The notes: generated by a model not told the origin, from the letters alone. A DNA stretch of 64,000 bases from Myxococcales bacterium (GCA_003170275.1 PNAM01000113.1:19083-83082), one strand, 5' to 3'; shown: positions 36,255 to 45,156, counted from the stretch's first letter. A program made the numbers and translations.

Positions 36255-36295
36255 GGTGGCTCCTCGGTGAGTCGAACACCGAACCTTACGCGTAT
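36255..36295. repeat. Right attachment repeat (attR), within tRNA-Met
   Basis: This 41-bp stretch is identical to 28095-28135 and covers the 3' portion of the intact tRNA gene from within the anticodon loop to the CC tail. The two copies are 8,160 bp apart. Confidence 0.93.
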
Positions 36296-36330
36296 GAAGC
36301 GTCTGCTCTAACCAGTTGAGCTAAGGAGCC
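36257..36330 (-). tRNA. tRNA-Met (anticodon CAT)
   Basis: The minus strand folds into a complete 74-base cloverleaf: 7-bp acceptor GGCTCCT/AGGAGCC, D-arm GCTC/GAGC, anticodon loop TTCATAC, 5-base variable loop and perfect T-stem CGGTG/CACCG with loop TTCGACT. The loop TTCATAC fits elongator Met rather than the CTCATAA loop usual for tRNA-Ile2. One G-A mismatch caps the anticodon stem. The final A of CCA is not encoded. Confidence 0.93.
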
Positions 36331-36428
36331 TCGAGGCCGCAAATTGCTATCACCCCGGATCGGGGCTGTCAACGCTCGCCGCTGGTCCAACCCCCGAAAT
36401 CGCACGGCGGTGATAAGATCGTGGTCCC

Positions 36429-36995
36429 GTGCGTGCGCTCCTCGTCGTGGTGATGATGCTCGGCCCCGTGGCGATCGCACACGCCGACGACGCCGACACG
36501 CAGGCCGCGCGGCGGCACTTCGAGCGCGCGGCGCTGTTGTACGAGCAGGAGCGCTACGAGGAGGCGATCGGCGAGTTTCAGACGGCGCGCGAGATCAAGC
36601 CGGTGCCGGCGTTCGACTACAACATCGGCAAGTGCTTCGATCGACTCGAGCGCTGGAAGGAGGCCGCCGATGCGTACGAGCGCTACCTGGGCGCGCAGCC
36701 GGACGCGGCCGGAGCGACGGAGCTCACCGCGCGTGTGGCGCTGTTGCGCGCGCGCCAGCGGGCCGAGGCAGAGTCGCCGAAGAAGAAGCCAGGTGAATCC
36801 CCGACGGTGGTGACCACGCCGCCCGCGCTGATCGCGGGAGTGCCGGCTGCCCGCGCGCGGCCGATCTACAAGCGCGCGTGGTTTTGGGGGGCGGTGGTCG
36901 GCGGCGTGGCGGCGGTCGCGCTGGGCGTCGGGCTGGGCGTCGGGCTGAGCGGCGGCGGCGACGGGTCGCACGCGATCGCAGACGTGCGCTTTTGA
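36429..36995 (+). CDS. Exported TPR protein with C-terminal membrane segment
   Basis: The 188-residue protein starts at a GTG at 36429 (TAAGAT nine bases upstream). A signal peptide (ending AIAHA) is followed by two or three TPR helix pairs (AALLYEQERYEEAIGEFQ, CFDRLERWKEAADAYERYL), a charged linker and a Gly/Val-rich membrane helix (AWFWGAVVGGVAAVALGVG). This layout is common in myxobacterial envelope proteins of unknown role. It overlaps the next gene by four bases. Confidence 0.8.
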   Translation: MRALLVVVMMLGPVAIAHADDADTQAARRHFERAALLYEQERYEEAIGEFQTAREIKPVPAFDYNIGKCFDRLERWKEAADAYERYLGAQPDAAGATELTARVALLRARQRAEAESPKKKPGESPTVVTTPPALIAGVPAARARPIYKRAWFWGAVVGGVAAVALGVGLGVGLSGGGDGSHAIADVRF

Positions 36996-38935
36996 CGCGC
37001 GCCTCGTTCGTCGTGGCGGTGTTGGTCGCGGGGTGCGGCGGCGCGGTCGATCCGTGCGCGGGGAAGTCGGGCGTGTGCATCGGCGTGCACCTCGACAGCA
37101 CGGTCGTGCCGCTCGATCAGCTCGAGATCTCGGTCGATCGGCCGAGCGTCCAGTCGCAGCGCACGCCGTCGTCGCCCGCGCAGCTCGACCTGCCGGTTCG
37201 TTTCGCGATCCTGTTGCCGGCGGGGACCAGCGGGACGGTGCAGCTCTCCATCGACGGGCTCTCGTCGGGTGAGCGGCGCGCGCACGCGGCCACCGAGGTC
37301 GTGCTGCCGCCGTCGGGAACGGCTGAAATCTCGCTCACGCTGAGCGCCGCGAGCGGCGACGGCGGCGCGCTCGATCTCGCAGGCGCGCAAGATCTGGCGC
37401 CGGCCGATCTCGCGGGCGCAGACCTCGCAGGCGTCGATCTCGCGGGCATCGACCTCGCCCCTCCGGTCGATCTCGCCGGCCAGACGACGGTCACCGTCAC
37501 CGTGCTCGGCGACGGCACCGGCACGCTCGACGTCGACGGCGTGGCGTGCAACGGCGGCTGCGTTCGCGCGGTGACGATCGGCGGCATGGCCGTGCTGCAG
37601 GCCACGCCCACCGGAACCTCGGTGTTCGGCGGCTGGAGCGGCGCCTGCAGCGGCGTCAACACGCTGTGCAACCTGGTCGTGCCCGCCGCGCGCAGCGTCA
37701 GCGCCACGTTCAAGCGCTCGAGCTACGACCTGACCGTCGCGCGCGTCGAGATGAGCGGCGGCGGCGGCACCTCGGTCCCGTCGCTGGCGGGCGTCGCGTG
37801 CGGGCCCAACTGCCTGACCTACCCGGCCGGCGCCACGCTCATGATCACCGAGACGCCCAACGGCGGCTCGAGCTTTCTCGGCTGGGGCGGCGACTTCTGC
37901 AGGGGCAGCGGCACGACCTGCAACCTGACCATGAGCTCCGATCACCTGGTCACCGAGAGCTTCAGCGCCGGCGCGGTCAACTACGCGTTCGTCACCTCGT
38001 CCGGCTACAACATCTCGAGCCTGATGAGCGGCACCAGCGGCGTGCTCGCCGCCGCCGATGCGCTCTGCCAGGGGAGCGCGACCGCCGGCGGGCTCCCGTC
38101 GTCCACCTACAAGGCGTGGCTCTCGGTCGGCGCCACCGACGCGATCTCACGCTTTGCCGGCGCGCGCGCCTGGGTGCGGCCCGACGGCATGCCGTTCGCC
38201 GACACGCTCGCAGGCCTGGCCTCGGGACAGATCTTCTACCCGCTCGCGATCGACGAGCAGGGCGGCCAGAGCTCGCGCAGCACCTGGACCGGAACCAACG
38301 CGCAAGGCACCGCGAGCGGCGTCAACTGCACCGACTTCACCGTCTCCGCCGCGACCGGATTCACCACCATCGGCGACCCGCGCGCGGGCGGCGCGCTCTT
38401 CAGCGCGTACTTCACCACCAACTGCAGCCTCACCTACGCGCTCTACTGCCTCGGGACGACCAGCAGCGCGGCGCTCGGCTACACGTTCGCCGGCCGGCGC
38501 GCGTTCGTGTCGAGCGGCACCATGATCGGCTCGGCCGGCGTGGCCACGGGCGACGCGCTGTGCAGCAGCGAAGCGGGCCTCGCCAGCCTGGCCGGCACCT
38601 TCAGGGCCTTTCTCGACACCGCCGCCCTACCGGCCCGTTCGCGCTTCGACACCAGCCTCGCTCCGTGGGTGCGGGCGGACGGCACCCTGCTCTCGGTGAG
38701 CGCGGCGACCTTCGATCCGCTGAGCGTGTCTCAGCTCGCCCCGCTGAGCCAGCACGCGGACGGTAACTATCTGACATCCCTTGATCTTGCTTGGATCGGA
38801 GGGCCGGGTCAGCGCTGCGCGGACTGGACCAGCGCAGCCGGCAACGGGCTGGTCGGACCGGCCGCCGAGCTCGCGCAGATCTCATCGACGGACAGCTGCT
38901 CGACCAGCCATCCGGTGTTCTGCCTACAGCAGTAG
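36992..38935 (+). CDS. Surface lipoprotein with beta-repeat and two DUF1554-like domains
   Basis: The TTG at 36992, overlapping the previous stop, gives 647 residues with a lipobox (VLVAGC). An N-terminal beta domain (to ~120) is followed by a DLAG-type Asp-Leu-Ala linker (~130-165), two InlB/Flg-like beta repeats with the GWSGAC and GWGGDFC core and CxxxC pairs, and two C-terminal copies of a DUF1554-like fold (YAFVTSSGYN and FAGRRAFVSSG starts) of about 150 residues each. DUF1554 is known from Leptospira lipoproteins. Likely an outer-surface binding protein. Confidence 0.82.
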   Translation: MTRASFVVAVLVAGCGGAVDPCAGKSGVCIGVHLDSTVVPLDQLEISVDRPSVQSQRTPSSPAQLDLPVRFAILLPAGTSGTVQLSIDGLSSGERRAHAATEVVLPPSGTAEISLTLSAASGDGGALDLAGAQDLAPADLAGADLAGVDLAGIDLAPPVDLAGQTTVTVTVLGDGTGTLDVDGVACNGGCVRAVTIGGMAVLQATPTGTSVFGGWSGACSGVNTLCNLVVPAARSVSATFKRSSYDLTVARVEMSGGGGTSVPSLAGVACGPNCLTYPAGATLMITETPNGGSSFLGWGGDFCRGSGTTCNLTMSSDHLVTESFSAGAVNYAFVTSSGYNISSLMSGTSGVLAAADALCQGSATAGGLPSSTYKAWLSVGATDAISRFAGARAWVRPDGMPFADTLAGLASGQIFYPLAIDEQGGQSSRSTWTGTNAQGTASGVNCTDFTVSAATGFTTIGDPRAGGALFSAYFTTNCSLTYALYCLGTTSSAALGYTFAGRRAFVSSGTMIGSAGVATGDALCSSEAGLASLAGTFRAFLDTAALPARSRFDTSLAPWVRADGTLLSVSAATFDPLSVSQLAPLSQHADGNYLTSLDLAWIGGPGQRCADWTSAAGNGLVGPAAELAQISSTDSCSTSHPVFCLQQ

Positions 38936-38975
38936 CCGTTTGACCCCGAATGCAGTGTCACGGTACTCATACACT

Positions 38976-39923
38976 ATGATGAAGCGTGGCTACGTCCTGG
39001 GGGCCCTGTTTCTCGTAGCGTCGTGCAGCAACAACGCAGCGCCGGGCGGTGGCGACGGCGGCGGCGGCGGAATTCCGCCGGACATGGCCGCGATGGTCCC
39101 CTCGGAGGGCGGCGTGGTCACCGTCGGTGACTCGGTGACCCTGGTATCGACCAGCTTCACGTTGAATCCGGGCGACGAGGTCTTCAAGTGCCAGGACTTC
39201 GCGAACCCGTTCAACGGCAGCGACGTGGACATCAAGGAATGGGACTCGCACATGACGCCCGGCTCGCACCACCTGCTGGCGTTCTACAAGGCCAACGCGA
39301 CGGACGTGCCGCTCGCCGACTGCAATCCGCTGCAGTTCGGGCCGGTGGCGTTCGGCGCACAGATCCCCGACGCTTCGCTGGTCTTCCCGGCGACCATCGG
39401 CTCGCTCTTGCAGGGGACCAATGGCTTCCACGTACAGATGCACTACCTCAACACCACCATGCAGCCGTTCGACGTGCACGTCACGGTGACCATGCACAAG
39501 GCCATGCCGGGCGAGGTCACGCAGCACGCGGGCATCTACTTCATGAACAACGCGTCGGGCATCCACGTGAAGGCGGGCGCGACCGAGGACATCACCGCGT
39601 CGTACACCTTCAAGCAGCCGGTGAACCTGCTCTCCGCGTTTGCACATATGCACAAGTTCTCGAACTCGATGACCGCCACCATCGGCGGCCAGCCGCTCTA
39701 CAACACCACTTCGTGGGACAACTCGACGGTCACGCTGCTGTCGCCAGCGATGCCGGTGGCGGTCGGGACCACCGTCACCTGGACCTGCAACGTCACCAAC
39801 ACCACCGGGGGTCTGCTCACCTTCGGAGAGTCCGCGATCAACAACGACATGTGTATCTTCGAGGGGTACTACTACCCGGTCCCGGCCGGTCAGAGCGACC
39901 CGACCATCTCCAGCATGCAGTAG
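38976..39923 (+). CDS. Copper type II monooxygenase-like lipoprotein
   Basis: Starting at the ATG at 38976 (second ATG at 38979) gives 315 residues with a lipobox (FLVASC). The body matches the two-domain PHM/DBM copper monooxygenase fold: SHHLLAFY, GFHVQMHYLNTT and FAHMHKFSN supply histidines for copper. Only some copper ligands can be placed with confidence, so activity is uncertain. TTGACC (38940-38945) and TACTCA with an 18-base spacer could be its promoter, which would put the start of transcription at the ATG. Confidence 0.78.
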   Translation: MMKRGYVLGALFLVASCSNNAAPGGGDGGGGGIPPDMAAMVPSEGGVVTVGDSVTLVSTSFTLNPGDEVFKCQDFANPFNGSDVDIKEWDSHMTPGSHHLLAFYKANATDVPLADCNPLQFGPVAFGAQIPDASLVFPATIGSLLQGTNGFHVQMHYLNTTMQPFDVHVTVTMHKAMPGEVTQHAGIYFMNNASGIHVKAGATEDITASYTFKQPVNLLSAFAHMHKFSNSMTATIGGQPLYNTTSWDNSTVTLLSPAMPVAVGTTVTWTCNVTNTTGGLLTFGESAINNDMCIFEGYYYPVPAGQSDPTISSMQ

Positions 39924-39935
39924 CGCCGCAGCGAC

Positions 39936-40904
39936 CTAGAGCACTTCCGGATTGAGCGGGTGCGCCGGGCGTCGGCCGGCGAACAGGTCGGCGATGCTCT
40001 GCGCGGCGGTCTCGGCCATGCGCGCCCGCGCCTTGCGTGCGGCCGAGCCGATGTGCGGCAGCAGGATCGCGCGCGGGATCGCCGACAGGCGCTGCGGAAT
40101 GCGCGGCTCGTCCTCGAACACGTCGAGGCCGACGCCGCCCAGGTGACCACGCTCGAGCGCCCCGATGAGCGCGCCCTCGTCGAGGATCGCGCCGCGCGCG
40201 GTGTTGATCAGGATCGCCTCGGGCTTCATGCGCTGAAGCGCGCGGGCGTCGATCAGGTGGCGCGTCGCGGGCGCAAGCGGGCAGTGCACGGACACCACGT
40301 CGGCCGAGGCGAGCAGCGTCTCGAGCGGCACGTGGCGCGCGCCGAGCGCCGCCTCCACCTCGGGCGCGACCGGTCTGGGCGCGGCATAGACGATGCGCAT
40401 GCCGAACGCCCGCGCGCGCGTCGCGACCGCCTGCCCGATCCGCCCCAGCCCGATCAAGCCCAGCTCGGCACCGTCGAGATCGAGCCCGATCAGCTGCTCG
40501 GGCTCCCAGCCGCGCCACTGGCCCGAGCGCGCGACCGCCATCGCCTCGCCGAGTCGCCGCGCGGCCGCGAGCAGGAGCGCCATCGTCAGATCGGCGGTCG
40601 CTTCGGTGAGCACGCCCGGTGTGTTGGTCACCAGCACCTTCCGGCGCGTGGCCGCCGGCACGTCGATGTTGTCGTAGCCGACTGCGTAGTTGGCGACGAT
40701 GCGCAGGCGCGGCGCGGCGTCGAGGAGCGCCTGGTCCACGCGCACCGAGAGCAGCGGCAACAGCGCGTCGGCGTCGGCCAGCGCCGCGCGCAGCTCCACC
40801 GGATCGAGAACCGCCCGATCGGCCGCGGGCGCGATGATCTGATGGCCCGCGAGGATCTCCGAGAGGCGCCCGGGAAGCCGCGCGCTGATGACGATCTTGG
40901 CCAA
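39936..40904 (-). CDS. D-2-hydroxyacid dehydrogenase (glyoxylate/hydroxypyruvate reductase type)
   Basis: The likely start is a TTG at 40904, two bases after the upstream stop, giving 322 residues; the frame runs far upstream but that part is a shadow of the neighbour. It has the NAD fold GLGRIG, catalytic Arg in NTARGA, Glu in DVFEDEP and His in LLPHIGS. It interconverts 2-oxoacids and D-2-hydroxyacids, most like D-glycerate dehydrogenase or glyoxylate reductase. Confidence 0.9.
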   Translation of the reverse strand: MAKIVISARLPGRLSEILAGHQIIAPAADRAVLDPVELRAALADADALLPLLSVRVDQALLDAAPRLRIVANYAVGYDNIDVPAATRRKVLVTNTPGVLTEATADLTMALLLAAARRLGEAMAVARSGQWRGWEPEQLIGLDLDGAELGLIGLGRIGQAVATRARAFGMRIVYAAPRPVAPEVEAALGARHVPLETLLASADVVSVHCPLAPATRHLIDARALQRMKPEAILINTARGAILDEGALIGALERGHLGGVGLDVFEDEPRIPQRLSAIPRAILLPHIGSAARKARARMAETAAQSIADLFAGRRPAHPLNPEVL

Positions 40905-40906
40905 CG

Positions 40907-41386
40907 CTACGGGGCGAGCGGGAGGGAATGCACCAGCTCGGCGGCGTGCGCGCGGAAGTCCTTGCCGCCCACTTCCCAGCCCTTCTGGCTGAAGTAGCGC
41001 TTGGTGCCGCGCGAGGCGCCCGAGAGCTCCAGGCAGAAGTCGAAGCCCTTCTCGGAGCAGGCGGCCGCGCGGTAGGCGACGCGCTCCTTCTCCTTGGTCT
41101 GCGGATACAAGAGCGTCGCCTTGCCGTCGCCCGCGGGCTCGTAGCGGAACAGCTCGAAGCTGCCGCGCCACGAGGAGGTCTGCTGGAAGATGCCGAGCGG
41201 CTCCTCGGTGATGGCGACGAACAGCTGGATGGTGTCGGTCTCACTCTTGGGCACGTGGTCGACCCACAAGCGGTCATAGACCAGCTTCTGCCCGCGATCG
41301 GCCGACGCCGCATCCGGGGAGTGCCACCAGCGCCACACGAAATACGCCGCGATCACCAGAATGATGAAAAACAGGAGCTTCTTCAC
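40907..41386 (-). CDS. Hypothetical membrane-anchored protein
   Basis: The 159-residue protein has an N-terminal membrane anchor (LLFFIILVIAAYFVWRWW) and a soluble domain with strand-rich motifs (KSETDTIQLFVAITEE, GFDFCLELSG). It is directly upstream of the hydroxyacid dehydrogenase and probably co-transcribed. No family recognised. Confidence 0.75.
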   Translation of the reverse strand: MKKLLFFIILVIAAYFVWRWWHSPDAASADRGQKLVYDRLWVDHVPKSETDTIQLFVAITEEPLGIFQQTSSWRGSFELFRYEPAGDGKATLLYPQTKEKERVAYRAAACSEKGFDFCLELSGASRGTKRYFSQKGWEVGGKDFRAHAAELVHSLPLAP

Positions 41387-41448
41387 CGGCAGCCTCCAGT
41401 CCCATGATACGCCGAAAAAGGCCCAACCTTTCTAATGCGGTGCGTCGC

Positions 41449-41477
41449 TTGACTGGTCGGGCCGCTGGCGCTAGGGT
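41449..41477 (+). promoter_or_regulatory. Candidate sigma-70-type promoter for the AAA/TPR gene
   Basis: TTGACT (41449-41454) and TAGGGT (41472-41477) are separated by 17 bases and lie 28 bases before the ATG at 41506. The -35 is a near-consensus match; the -10 is weak. Confidence 0.45.
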
Positions 41478-41505
41478 GCGCCCCGACGTAGATGAAGTGC
41501 CGTAA

Positions 41506-44367
41506 ATGAAGTGCCTGAATTGTGACATTCCAAATCGCGGGGGCGCGACGCAGTGCAAGCGTTGCGGCGTGCCGCTGCCACGCACGTGCGCGGGTTGCGG
41601 CGATCCGCTGCCCGAGGTCGGGCAGGGCGAGTCGCTGTGCATCAACTGCCGCACCGAGCGGGTGCCGGCCGCGCTGGGCGCCGAGCTCGACGAGGACGAT
41701 CTCGAAGAAGTGAAAGAAGAGGACGGGCCGCCGGTCTATCCGATCACGCCGCGCTTCGTCGGACGCAAGCTGTTGTGCGAGCGCTTGATCGGCGCGCTCG
41801 AGGCGGTGCAGCAGCGCAACGAGCTGGCGTTCATCGCGCTGACCGGACCGCCGGGCGTGGGCAAGACGCGGCTGTCGCTCGAGATCGGGCGGCTGATCCA
41901 GGAGAAGCTGCCCGAGACGCGCGTGCTGCAGGCGGTGTGCGGCGGGTTGGGCGCGCCGCCGTACGCGGTGTTCCAGCGTTTTCTGCGCGAGCGCTTCGGC
42001 ATCACCGAGGGGGTGCTGCCGCACGCGGCGCGCGAGCGCATCTCGGCGGCGGTGGCCGAGCTCCTGCCGGCCTCGCGCGCCACCGAGGTCGCGCACCTGC
42101 TCGGCCAGCTGATCGATTTTCCGTTTCCCGACAGCCCGGTGGTCGAGCCGCTCTCCGAAACCCCGACGCAGCTCGAGGCGCGCACCTTCATCGCGCTGCG
42201 CCGCTTCGTGCAGGCGGACGCGGCGCGCCGGCCGCTGGTGCTCTTGCTCGACGACATCCAGCGCGCGTCGCCCGAGACGGTGAACCTGGCGCACTACCTG
42301 GCCGCCGGGCTGGCCTCCTCGCCGGTGGCGATCGTGGTGGTCGGGCGCCCCACCCTGTTCGAGCAGCACCCGACCTTCGGCGACGGCGACGTCTCGCTCG
42401 AGCGCATCGAGATGGAGGCGCTCTCCGAGGACGAAGCGTCGGAGCTGTTCACCGAGCTGGTGCGCCCCGCGGGCGAGCCGCCCAAGGCGCTCCTCGAGCA
42501 CGCGCGCACGCGCATGGACGGCGGGCCGCGCGCGCTGGTCGAGCTGGTGCGCTATCTCCTCGAGGTGGGCGTGATCGCCGACCCGAAGGGCCTGGGCCAG
42601 TGGAAGTTCGACTTCGACCGCGGCAAGGACGTGGCGCTGCCCAACTCGCTCGAGGGCATCCTGACCGCGCGCCTGCGCGTGATGGACGCGGGCGAGCGCA
42701 ACCTCCTCGAGAAGGCGGCGGCGTGCGGCGAGGCGTTCTGGTCGGACGCGCTGGTGGCGCTGGTGCGCGCGGCGGCGCTCGATCTGGGGAGCGGGCGCGG
42801 CGATCCCGACGGGCCGACGCTGGGCGAGATCGCGGCCGCCGGCGATCGCACGCGGCACGAGGTCGAGGCGTCGCTCAAGGTGCTCGAGCGGCGCGGCCTG
42901 CTCCTCGAGCAGGCGCACTCGTCGATCCCGGGCGAGAACGAGTATCGCTTCGCCTATCCGCCGTGGTGGGACGTGGTCTACGAGGGCATCGACGTGGCCG
43001 CGCGGCAGCGTTACCACCGGCTGATCGCGCAGTGGCTCGAGCTCCGGCCCGAGGGGCGCGGCGAAGAGGCGCAGGAAGAGATCGGCCGCCACCTCGAGCG
43101 CGCGGGGGACGGCGAAGGCGCGGCGCTGCGCTATCGTCGCGCGGCCGACGCGGCGCGCGTGCGCTTCTTCAACGACAAGGCGACGCGGCTGTACGCGGCG
43201 GCGCTCGGCTGTCTCGGGCAGCACGATCTGGCCAGCCGCATCCACCTGTGGCACGACCTGGGCTCGGTGTTCCAGCTCAAGGGCGAGCACGATTCGGCGC
43301 TCGGCGCGTTCGAGCGCATGCTGCGCCTGGCGTGGGTGGTCGCGTCGCGCACCAAGGCGGCGGTGGCGTTCAACAAGATGGGGCGCATCTACCGCCAGAA
43401 GGGCGACCTGCCGATCGCGCTCGAGTACCTGGAGCGCGGGCTCGAGCTGTTCGAGCAGGCGGGCGACACGCGCGGCATCGCCGGATCGCTCGACGACATC
43501 GGGCAGGTCCTGTGGATGCTGTCGCGCTACGACGAGGCGCTCGATCGCTCGGCGGCGGCGCTGGAGACGCGGCGGCGGCTCGGCGACAAGCGCTCGATCG
43601 CGACCTCGCTGCTCAACATCGGGCACATCGAGCGGCACCGCGGCCTGTTCGACGAGGCGGAGGCGTGCTACCGCGAGGCGATGGAGATCCGCGTCGCGCT
43701 CAACGATCGCGCCGGGATCGCCGGCGTGGGCAACGGGCTGGGCGTGCTGGCGTTTCAGCGCGGCGACACCGAGAGCGCGCGGCTCGAGTGGGAAAAAGCG
43801 CTCGAGCTGGCCGAGTCGATCGGTGCGCTGCCGCTGCAGGCCACGCTGCTCAACCACCTCGGCGAGGCGGCGCGCGCGCTCGGGCATCGTGGCGAGGCGC
43901 GCACGCGCTTCGAGGCGGCCGAGGCGCTGGCGCGCGACCTCGACGACCGGCGGCTGTTGTCCGAGTCGCTGCGCAACCTCGGGCTGCTCGATCTGGCGGC
44001 CGGCGATCGCGCGCACGCGCTCGAGAAGTGCAACCAGGCGCTCGAGATCGCCAACGCCGCCGGCATTCGCGTCGACGTGGGGCGCGCGCTGCTCGCGCTC
44101 GGCGAGGTCAACGCGGCCACCCTGTTCGACGACACCTCGGGCGAGGCCGTGCATCGCTCCGAAGAGTTCTTTGCCCGCGGCGTCGCGCTGTTCCGCGAGA
44201 TCGGCAACGAGGCGGAGCTCGCCATCGGCCTGGAGCGCTTCGGCAAGTACCGCCTCGAGCGAGGCATGAACGACGAGGGGCGCGCGCTGCTCAGCGAGGC
44301 GCAGGTCATCTTCACCCGCCTCGGCATGAAGGCCGAGGTGCTGCGTCGCATGATGGGCGAGCTATAA
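41506..44367 (+). CDS. Zinc-ribbon / AAA-type ATPase / TPR protein
   Basis: The 953-residue protein begins with a double zinc ribbon (eight cysteines in residues 3-48), then a STAND/AAA-type ATPase with Walker A GPPGVGKT (114-121) and Walker B LVLLLDD (244-250), a helical region to ~520, and about ten TPR pairs (for example AVAFNKMGRIYRQKGDLPIALEYLERG). The layout resembles signal-transduction ATPases of the AfsR/LuxR-LAL group but has no DNA-binding or kinase domain. It is likely a cytosolic switch or scaffold. The downstream zinc-ribbon membrane protein follows at once. Confidence 0.9.
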   Translation: MKCLNCDIPNRGGATQCKRCGVPLPRTCAGCGDPLPEVGQGESLCINCRTERVPAALGAELDEDDLEEVKEEDGPPVYPITPRFVGRKLLCERLIGALEAVQQRNELAFIALTGPPGVGKTRLSLEIGRLIQEKLPETRVLQAVCGGLGAPPYAVFQRFLRERFGITEGVLPHAARERISAAVAELLPASRATEVAHLLGQLIDFPFPDSPVVEPLSETPTQLEARTFIALRRFVQADAARRPLVLLLDDIQRASPETVNLAHYLAAGLASSPVAIVVVGRPTLFEQHPTFGDGDVSLERIEMEALSEDEASELFTELVRPAGEPPKALLEHARTRMDGGPRALVELVRYLLEVGVIADPKGLGQWKFDFDRGKDVALPNSLEGILTARLRVMDAGERNLLEKAAACGEAFWSDALVALVRAAALDLGSGRGDPDGPTLGEIAAAGDRTRHEVEASLKVLERRGLLLEQAHSSIPGENEYRFAYPPWWDVVYEGIDVAARQRYHRLIAQWLELRPEGRGEEAQEEIGRHLERAGDGEGAALRYRRAADAARVRFFNDKATRLYAAALGCLGQHDLASRIHLWHDLGSVFQLKGEHDSALGAFERMLRLAWVVASRTKAAVAFNKMGRIYRQKGDLPIALEYLERGLELFEQAGDTRGIAGSLDDIGQVLWMLSRYDEALDRSAAALETRRRLGDKRSIATSLLNIGHIERHRGLFDEAEACYREAMEIRVALNDRAGIAGVGNGLGVLAFQRGDTESARLEWEKALELAESIGALPLQATLLNHLGEAARALGHRGEARTRFEAAEALARDLDDRRLLSESLRNLGLLDLAAGDRAHALEKCNQALEIANAAGIRVDVGRALLALGEVNAATLFDDTSGEAVHRSEEFFARGVALFREIGNEAELAIGLERFGKYRLERGMNDEGRALLSEAQVIFTRLGMKAEVLRRMMGEL

Positions 44368-45131
44368 TTTCGCCGGGGTTCCGCGAGTGGCTGCTCACGC
44401 AAGGCGTACCGGAGGCCCATCTGGCCGCGTACGCCAAGGCGGCCGAGCGCATCGCCGCGCTGGCGGGCGAGGGGCCGGTGTACCCCAAGCACGTCGACGA
44501 GGCGGTCCGTCGCGACGAGGCGGCCGGCGCCACGCCCAAGGCGCTCGCCAACCTGCAGCGCATCGGCGCGCTGGTGATCGACTTCCAGGCGGCTCGAGCC
44601 AACGCGAGCGCCGAGGTCAAGATCGAGAGCGTGCGCTGCGCCGGTTGCGGCACCTCACAGCCGCCGTCGGCGAGCGGCAACTGCGTCAAGTGCGGCAAGG
44701 CGCTCCCGCGCGTCACGTTCTCGCCGCTGGCCGGCGGCAAGCGGCGCTGCGGCGCGTGCGGCGGCGCGATCAGCTACAGCGACGGGCAGAGCACTGGCGC
44801 GGGCGGCGGCGGCGCGGGTGCGATCGCGGGCGCGACGGGCGGATACTTCATCGGCTTCTCCGGTGCGCTCACGATCATGTTCGGCCTGATGGCGCTGGGC
44901 AGCGTGGTCGCGCTGTTCAGCGTGCGATTTCGCTGCGACTCCTGCTGGGAGGTCTGGCCCGCGCGGCTGCTGCACGGCGACGAACGCCGCGCGATGGCCA
45001 AGCAGCGGCTGATCTATCTGGTGGTGGCGATCGGCCTGGGCGTGCTGTCGGCCGGATTCGGCATCGTCTGGTGGTTGCTCGCGCCCAGGCACATCATGTT
45101 GGAGGCGCCGCACCACCGTCCGGGCCACTAA
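44367..45131 (+). CDS. Zinc-ribbon membrane protein with an unclear start
   Basis: Protein-like sequence begins at once after the AAA gene stop: a helical domain (FREWLLTQGVPEAHLAAYAK to about residue 75), a zinc ribbon (CAGC, CVKC, then CGAC), a Gly-rich turn and two membrane segments (ALTIMFGLMALGSVVALFSV; LIYLVVAIGLGVLSAGFGIV). No ATG, GTG or TTG occurs in frame until the GTG at 44478, which would remove half of the helical domain. The coordinates use an ATT at 44367 that overlaps the previous TAA. A frameshift fusion with the AAA protein is the alternative. Function unknown; shared zinc ribbons suggest the two proteins work together. Confidence 0.7.
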   Translation: MSPGFREWLLTQGVPEAHLAAYAKAAERIAALAGEGPVYPKHVDEAVRRDEAAGATPKALANLQRIGALVIDFQAARANASAEVKIESVRCAGCGTSQPPSASGNCVKCGKALPRVTFSPLAGGKRRCGACGGAISYSDGQSTGAGGGGAGAIAGATGGYFIGFSGALTIMFGLMALGSVVALFSVRFRCDSCWEVWPARLLHGDERRAMAKQRLIYLVVAIGLGVLSAGFGIVWWLLAPRHIMLEAPHHRPGH

Positions 45132-45144
45132 CGACCGTCGCTGC

Positions 45145-45150
45145 TATACT
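45145..45150 (+). promoter_or_regulatory. Candidate -10 element of the YeeE/YedE gene pair
   Basis: TATACT ends six bases before the ATG at 45157 with no Shine-Dalgarno between, consistent with a leaderless transcript. No clear -35 is seen. Confidence 0.45.
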
Positions 45151-45156
45151 TTCGTG

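Larger units (their letters stand above)
28095..36295. mobile_element. tRNA-Met-integrated element, about 8.2 kb
   Basis: The element is bounded by a perfect 41-bp direct repeat whose right copy is the 3' part of an intact tRNA-Met gene and whose left copy is an orphan tRNA fragment. The tyrosine integrase gene is the last gene before the tRNA, the classic arrangement. Content in order: XRE regulator, exported AgmX-type protein, coiled-coil lipoprotein, serine recombinase, 500-base non-coding region, then HTH protein, primase-helicase, two small genes and integrase. Base composition is visibly less GC-rich than the flanks from 28.1 to 35.2 kb. There is no recognisable virion, terminase or conjugation gene, so it resembles a phage satellite or an integrated plasmid-like element. 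Confidence 0.9.

Noticed and set aside
36257..36330. tRNA-Ile2 (CAT, lysidine-modified) instead of tRNA-Met
   Set aside because: The anticodon loop is TTCATAC, typical of elongator Met; tRNA-Ile2 usually has CTCATAA. Some doubt remains without a covariance model.
41383..44154. Long minus-strand open frame opposite the AAA/TPR gene
   Set aside because: It is a mirror frame of a high-GC coding gene, with Arg/Ala/Leu/His-rich sequence and no domain. Similar long shadows at 21242-24514 (+) and 60627-63440 (-) were rejected for the same reason.
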